Shown in pieces: positions 59,776 through 64,000 of a DNA stretch of 64,000 bases. The number at the start of each line of letters is the position of its first letter. Position 1 is the first letter of the stretch. The position numbers and the translations under genes are program-made. Origin of the DNA: Deltaproteobacteria bacterium (GTDB lineage Bacteria; Myxococcota_A; Polyangia; Haliangiales; Haliangiaceae); NCBI GenBank assembly GCA_020630875.1, contig JAHDIH010000001.1:124001-188000 (forward strand). The letters run 5' to 3'. A model generated the notes under the pieces. That model did not search any database and was not told where the DNA came from. It saw only the letters and a list, made by a program, of their open reading frames with translations.

Positions 59776-60819
59776 TTATGGCTTTAAAATCACGTTGGAA
59801 GCTTCGGACTGGGGAGTCATCTTTTTGACGACGGCCGCCATCGTTTGAATTTCACCGAGCCATTGCCCGAGTCCCAACTTATTGCGACCTGCGTGGGCGA
59901 AACTACCCATGATGTGCGTAGAACTATTGGTCAACAGCTCGTGCATCTTGAGGGCATGACCCGCGGGGACGACGTTATCGGTGCTGCTGTGAATAAGCGT
60001 GACGTCACAAGAAACCCCTTGGGCGTACCTCCATGGTTGAGCCCACTCCATGTCGGTGGTTTTCATGGTTTCGATGATTCCCGGTTCCGGCGGCAACAGC
60101 CCGGCTCCCTGCATAAAAAACTTTCGATACGATGCTGGCAGGTTGCCCGCAATTTGCTCGCCGATTAACTTCACCGTTTCGTCGTTATGATAGTCGCGGT
60201 TCCAAACGGTACGACAGAACTCAAGCCAGGCTGCTTGCAAGGCTGCTACGTTCTTTTTGCCGCTGTAGGGCGCGTAGTTAATGTAGGAGGCCCCGCGATT
60301 GAGTTTATCGATAGTAGGTGCAGATCGGTCTATTTGACTGAATCCATAGACCGAGTAGTTCATGACATCAAGAAAATCGGTGAGTCCGCCGAACAAAATC
60401 ATACGCTTTACTGCTTTGGGGGAGGTAGCCGCAGTCTTCAGCGCCAATAGGCTTCCGAACGAAAATGCAAGAATGGTTGCTGGGGTGGCGTACTTCTGGT
60501 GGATGTCATTACAGACGCTGTCGAATTGCTGCAGGGCGGATTTAGTGACTTTCAATTGCAAGTAGTCTTCGACATACGGCGCAAATACTAAGAAGCCGGA
60601 AGCTGCGAGAATCTTGGCGACGCGACGCAGGCGCAGGTCGTCGGGGCCAAGAAAGTGGAGCCCAGGACCAATAATGAGTAGGGCCCCAGAATCTCCAAAA
60701 ACTTGCACTTTAGCGCCGGCGATCTCTGTCCACATCTCAGGACAATCGGGGGCGTTATCGCCACTCCAAGGGGCCATGTAACGAGCAAGCGTGAGCTTAT
60801 TTTTCAGGCCAAATGCCAT
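59776..60819 (-). CDS. Alpha/beta hydrolase
   Basis: A 347-residue hydrolase of the alpha/beta fold with an atypical nucleophile elbow, AFSFGSLLAL (the first Gly of GxSxG is Ala). The acid is likely in IHSSTDNVVPAG and the His in GSFAHAGRNKLG. ALLIIGPGLHFLGPDDLRLRRVAKILAASGFLVFAP is the N-terminal strand block. No signal peptide. 38 bases before the next hydrolase gene, same strand; divergent from the DUF4332 gene. Substrate unknown. Confidence 0.85.
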   Translation of the reverse strand: MAFGLKNKLTLARYMAPWSGDNAPDCPEMWTEIAGAKVQVFGDSGALLIIGPGLHFLGPDDLRLRRVAKILAASGFLVFAPYVEDYLQLKVTKSALQQFDSVCNDIHQKYATPATILAFSFGSLLALKTAATSPKAVKRMILFGGLTDFLDVMNYSVYGFSQIDRSAPTIDKLNRGASYINYAPYSGKKNVAALQAAWLEFCRTVWNRDYHNDETVKLIGEQIAGNLPASYRKFFMQGAGLLPPEPGIIETMKTTDMEWAQPWRYAQGVSCDVTLIHSSTDNVVPAGHALKMHELLTNSSTHIMGSFAHAGRNKLGLGQWLGEIQTMAAVVKKMTPQSEASNVILKP

Positions 60820-60894
60820 GGGGCATCTTACTCCCTTGCGTCGGTGGCAGCATATGGTTTAAGAACAATTCGCAAAATAAATCGGAGAAAACCA

Positions 60895-61335
60895 ATGGGA
60901 TTGAAAGTAAAAAAAACGAATGTAAAAGGTGCTTATGCGATTGAAGACATCGAAGGTATCGGACCAGCGTATGCCGCTAAGCTTGCCGCGGCCGACATCA
61001 CTACTACTAGCGACTTGCTAGCGCTTTGTTGCGACCGAAAAGGCCGGGAAACCACCGCGGAAGTTACAGGAGTGAGTGCCCCAGTACTTTTAAAGTGGGT
61101 GAACATGGCGGACCTGATGCGAATCAGCGGAATTGGCTCAGAGTATTCTGAACTTCTTGAAGTAGCTGGTGTGGATACTGTTAAAGAACTGAAACACAGA
61201 AATCCAGAGAACCTTGCTGTGGCACTGGCTGAAGCCAATGAGGGCAGAAACCTCACTCGCCGCGTACCAAACGCCAAAGTGGTGGCAGGCTGGATCGAGC
61301 AAGCCAAAACGCTCAGCGCGATGATTTCGCACTAG
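60895..61335 (+). CDS. DUF4332 helix-hairpin-helix protein
   Basis: A 146-residue protein made of two helix-hairpin-helix repeats, as in DUF4332: AIEDIEGIGPAYAAKLAAADITTTSDLLALC and LMRISGIGSEYSELLEVAGVDTVKELKHRN, then a helical tail with NLTRRVPNAKVVAGWIEQAKTL. ATG 60895 follows GGAGA at good spacing; the longer frame from 60703 runs through the divergent hydrolase gene. HhH proteins usually bind DNA without sequence preference; the role of DUF4332 is unknown. Ends at a strong terminator. Confidence 0.88.
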   Translation: MGLKVKKTNVKGAYAIEDIEGIGPAYAAKLAAADITTTSDLLALCCDRKGRETTAEVTGVSAPVLLKWVNMADLMRISGIGSEYSELLEVAGVDTVKELKHRNPENLAVALAEANEGRNLTRRVPNAKVVAGWIEQAKTLSAMISH

Positions 61336-61354
61336 TATTTCTGGTACAAAAAAT

Positions 61355-61576
61355 CTACTCACCAAAGGAGCTGCCTTTCGCAGCTCCTTTTAGTTGTCCG
61401 GCTGGAAAGGCGGAGATTGTTAGGACATCCGAAGGATAGTTCTTTAGATCGCTCCTTACTTGCGGGGACATATTTCCACGGGCGGGCAAGTTCTTGGCAG
61501 AAATGGTGGCGGTAGCGTTCTTTTTACAAGAGCAAGTAAACGCCACAAAGCCGACAAAAGAAAGCAATCTAAGCAT
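61355..61576 (-). CDS. Small lipoprotein, ~73 aa
   Basis: From ATG 61576 (MLRLLSFVGFVAFTCSCKKN) with a lipobox-like FTCSC/VAFTC. The mature part (ISAKNLPARGNMSPQVRSDLKNYPSDVLTISAFPAGQLKGAAKGSSFGE) is short and unrecognised. It lies between two copies of an AAGGAGCTGC hairpin: the end of acnA on one side, and on the other the DUF4332 terminator, which is part of this coding sequence (GQLKGAAKGSSF). Real but small is my best guess; chance is possible. Confidence 0.5.
   Translation of the reverse strand: MLRLLSFVGFVAFTCSCKKNATATISAKNLPARGNMSPQVRSDLKNYPSDVLTISAFPAGQLKGAAKGSSFGE
61364..61391. terminator. Terminator after DUF4332 gene
   Basis: Stem AAAGGAGCTGC/GCAGCTCCTTT (11 bp, perfect) with loop CTTTC and a short T-run. 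Also encodes the end of the small minus-strand lipoprotein. Near-copy of the hairpin at 61600. Confidence 0.8.
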
Positions 61577-61599
61577 AGCCAAGAATACCACCAACAAAA

Positions 61600-61622
61600 A
61601 GGAGCTGCTCTTGGCAGCTCCT
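61600..61622 (-). terminator. Terminator of acnA
   Basis: Stem AGGAGCTGC/GCAGCTCCT (9 bp, perfect) with loop TCTTG, followed on the minus strand by TTTTT. 22 bases after the acnA stop. Its arms share AGGAGCTGC with the terminator at 61364. Confidence 0.82.
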
Positions 61623-61643
61623 CTTGCTATAGTGCCTCAAAAC

Positions 61644-64000
61644 CTAAGCGTTAGCGCGAGTTCGGAGTACGTAGTGGAGGATTCCTCCATGTTTTACGTA
61701 TTCTACTTCTTGAGGGGTATCGCATCGGCAGATGGCTTTGAATGTTTTGCCGTCGGCGGTGACCGTTAGTTCTTTGCCTGGGCTGATGCCTTCCGCTATA
61801 CCGCTAATAGAGAACGTCTCTTTGCCAGTTAGTCCTAGCTTCTCGTGACTCTCCCCAGGAGCGAATTCAAGTGGAAGTACGCCCATACCAATAAGATTAC
61901 TACGGTGAATTCTTTCGTAGCTTGTGGCGATTACCGCTTTTACCCCGAGGAGTAATGTTCCTTTAGCCGCCCAGTCTCGAGATGAGCCCGTTCCGTACTC
62001 GGAGCCCGCGAGAACCACTAAAGGTGTGCCAGCTTCTTGGTACTTCATGGAGGCATCAAAGATGGACATTTGTTTGCCACTTGGAATGTGGGTGGTGATT
62101 CCACCTTCGGTTCCTGGAGCGAGTAAGTTTCGAAGACGGATGTTGGCAAACGTTCCACGCATCATTACTTCATGGTTGCCGCGACGACTTCCATACGAAT
62201 TAAAGTTAACCGGCTGTACGCCTTTCTCTTTCAAGTAGAGGCCCGCTGGGGAGTCCGCTGCAATGGCACCTGCCGGAGAGATATGATCGGTGGTAACGGT
62301 ATCTCCAAGAAGCGCGAGCACTTTTGCTCCTGCAATGTCTTTCATTGGATCAATCGTTTTCTTCATACCGTCGAAGAACGGTGGTTTACGAATGTAAGTG
62401 GAGTCTGCTTGCCAGTCGTAGATGCGTCCGTCACCGCTTTCGAGTTTTTGCCACTCTGGCGTGCCTTCCCATACTTGACCGTAACGTGAGGTAAACATTT
62501 CTGTCGTAATGCACTTGCGCATGGTCTCGGTCACTTCTTGCGGCGTCGGCCAAAGGTCTTTGAGGTAAACGTCTTTGCCGTCTTTGTCTTGTCCCAGCGG
62601 CGTATTGTTAATGTCGATGTTCATGGTTCCTGCGATGGCGTAGGCAACGACCAGAGGAGGAGAGGCTAAGTAGTTGGCTTTGACTACGGGACTAATCCGT
62701 CCTTCAAAGTTTCTGTTACCAGATAAGACGGATGTGACGACCATGTTACCTTCGCTGACAGCGTCAGCGATGTTCTTGTTAACGGGACCAGAGTTGCCGA
62801 TGCAAGTCGTGCATCCGTATCCCACCAAGTTAAACCCTAAAGCGTTTAGGTCGTCGGTCAAATTGGCGGCATCCAAGTACTCTGTTACCACTTGAGAACC
62901 TGGAGCAAGACTTGTTTTCACCCAAGGCTTTGTTTTTAGTCCGAGTGCGCGAGCCTTGCGCGCTAGCAGTCCTGCGCCAATCATCACACTTGGATTAGAT
63001 GTATTGGTGCAGCTGGTAATTGCAGCGATCACGACGTGGCCGTCAGTCACGTCGAACGTACCTGCGTCTGTGGTTACATTCTTAGATTTACCCGTACCAC
63101 CAAGTGCTTCACAGGTTTTTGCCCAAGCTTGTTTCGACTCCGTGAGCGCGATGCGATCTTGTGGTCTTTTGGGACCGGCGATTGCGGGAACGATGGTATT
63201 CATGTCTAACGTCATCGTGTCGGTAAACGTCGGATCTTTGGTATCCTTGGTTCTGAACAAACGCTGCTCTTTGCAGTAACGCTCTACAAAATCAACATGC
63301 TTGGGATCTCGACCCGAGAAGCGCATGTAGTTGATCGTTTCGTCGTCCACTGGGAAGAAGCCCATGGTGGCTCCATATTCCGGGGCCATGTTGGCGATTG
63401 TCGCTCGGTCGGGAAGTGACAGAGAGTCTAGTCCTTCGCCGTAGAATTCTACGAACTTACCAACGACCCCTTTAGAGCGAAGCATTTCGACGATCCGCAA
63501 TACCAAGTCCGTTGCGGTAGCTCCTTCTGGAATCTTTCCAGTTAGTTTGAAACCAACCACTTGCGGAATTAGCATTGCAATGGGTTGGCCTAGAACTGCG
63601 GCCTCTGCTTCGATTCCACCAACGCCCCATCCCATGACGCCGATACCGTTAATCATGGTCGTATGAGAATCGGTTCCTACTAGCGTATCCGGGTACGCCA
63701 CCATCTCGCCGTTGACTTCTGTTTTGAAGACAAGTCTCGCTAAGTACTCTAGATTCACTTGATGAACGATGCCTGTTCCGGGAGGTACGACGCGCAAGTC
63801 TTTAAATGCTTGCTGGCCCCACTTTAGGAATTTGTATCGTTCTAAGTTTCGCTTGTATTCCATATCGACGTTCTTGCCGAACGCGGTGTGGGAACCGAAT
63901 GAGTCCACTTGAACGGAATGGTCGATAACCAAGTCGGAAGGTCTAACAGGGTTCATGTCTCCGGCATCGCCGCCAAGAGCCGTATAGGCTTCACGCATCG
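61644..64000 (-). CDS. acnA: Aconitate hydratase A, partial
   Basis: TCA-cycle enzyme that isomerises citrate to isocitrate with a [4Fe-4S] cluster. The window holds ~785 residues; the first ~105 of the usual ~890 lie beyond the right edge, so the M at 63998 is internal ([12 protein letters not shown], as in the E. coli AMREAVKRLGGD). The cluster ligands are in [16 protein letters not shown] and [56 protein letters not shown] and the swivelling C-domain ([45 protein letters not shown]) are all present. Terminator at 61600. Confidence 0.96.
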   Translation of the reverse strand, partial: MREAYTALGGDAGDMNPVRPSDLVIDHSVQVDSFGSHTAFGKNVDMEYKRNLERYKFLKWGQQAFKDLRVVPPGTGIVHQVNLEYLARLVFKTEVNGEMVAYPDTLVGTDSHTTMINGIGVMGWGVGGIEAEAAVLGQPIAMLIPQVVGFKLTGKIPEGATATDLVLRIVEMLRSKGVVGKFVEFYGEGLDSLSLPDRATIANMAPEYGATMGFFPVDDETINYMRFSGRDPKHVDFVERYCKEQRLFRTKDTKDPTFTDTMTLDMNTIVPAIAGPKRPQDRIALTESKQAWAKTCEALGGTGKSKNVTTDAGTFDVTDGHVVIAAITSCTNTSNPSVMIGAGLLARKARALGLKTKPWVKTSLAPGSQVVTEYLDAANLTDDLNALGFNLVGYGCTTCIGNSGPVNKNIADAVSEGNMVVTSVLSGNRNFEGRISPVVKANYLASPPLVVAYAIAGTMNIDINNTPLGQDKDGKDVYLKDLWPTPQEVTETMRKCITTEMFTSRYGQVWEGTPEWQKLESGDGRIYDWQADSTYIRKPPFFDGMKKTIDPMKDIAGAKVLALLGDTVTTDHISPAGAIAADSPAGLYLKEKGVQPVNFNSYGSRRGNHEVMMRGTFANIRLRNLLAPGTEGGITTHIPSGKQMSIFDASMKYQEAGTPLVVLAGSEYGTGSSRDWAAKGTLLLGVKAVIATSYERIHRSNLIGMGVLPLEFAPGESHEKLGLTGKETFSISGIAEGISPGKELTVTADGKTFKAICRCDTPQEVEYVKHGGILHYVLRTRANA

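Noticed and set aside
1-64000. tRNA, rRNA, insertion sequences, prophage genes
   Set aside because: No transposase or integrase, no rRNA-like conserved blocks and no cloverleaf noticed by eye; a tRNA scan would be decisive for short gaps.

Overview
The window looks like chromosomal DNA of a Gram-negative bacterium of the Myxococcota (former Deltaproteobacteria) type. The main clues are about fifteen lipobox-bearing lipoproteins, proteins packed with thrombospondin type 3 (TSP3) repeats, an 'MCG/DUF4215-like' Cys-rich repeat (CGDG...GEQCDDG), two C-termini resembling MYXO-CTERM sorting tails, and an AGPS-type ether-lipid enzyme. Base composition looks balanced rather than GC-rich, unlike classical soil myxobacteria, so a marine or uncultured lineage is plausible (inference). 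I saw no rRNA, tRNA, insertion sequence, prophage or CRISPR. Both ends cut through genes: pepQ on the left and acnA on the right.

Left third (1-24 kb): housekeeping and repair genes (pepQ, a sulfite-oxidase-like enzyme, a SNF2 helicase, nth, a GGQ release-factor-like protein, pdxH) alternate with lipoproteins, including a P460-like cytochrome. A fused nucleotidyltransferase-like/2-aminoethylphosphonate transaminase follows, next to a glycerophosphodiesterase. Then come three large envelope proteins on the minus strand: a 535-aa lipoprotein, a 1538-aa TSP3/leucine-rich-repeat protein and a 948-aa gluzincin metalloprotease.

Middle (24-43 kb): two overlapping SPFH/band-7 genes, a pair of overlapping FAD oxidases (one AGPS-like), 3-hydroxyacyl-CoA dehydrogenase, peptidoglycan hydrolases (two M23, one LysM-M74), MscS, an OmpA/TSP3 porin-like protein, a DUF481 outer-membrane protein, udk, two tandem rhodanese lipoproteins, rsmE, an AidB-like acyl-CoA dehydrogenase and an RlmK-like methyltransferase.

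Right third (43-64 kb): a pentaheme lipoprotein with a YtkA-like partner, a DUF885 peptidase, a quinone oxidoreductase, panD, a 5'-3' exonuclease, a TlpA-like thioredoxin, then a sigma-54 activator divergent from an NfeD-like/flotillin/flotillin operon. That operon has a good -24/-12 promoter match in front of it. After it come a HExxH-YkgJ fusion, small proteins, pckA, two alpha/beta hydrolases, a helix-hairpin-helix protein and acnA.

The most promising system is the sigma-54-controlled flotillin module at 50.4-54.9 kb: regulator, predicted promoter and membrane-scaffold genes form one self-contained unit. Gene starts were often moved downstream from the longest open frame on the basis of lipoboxes, Shine-Dalgarno (SD) sequences and gene overlaps. 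All family assignments are by eye, without database searches.
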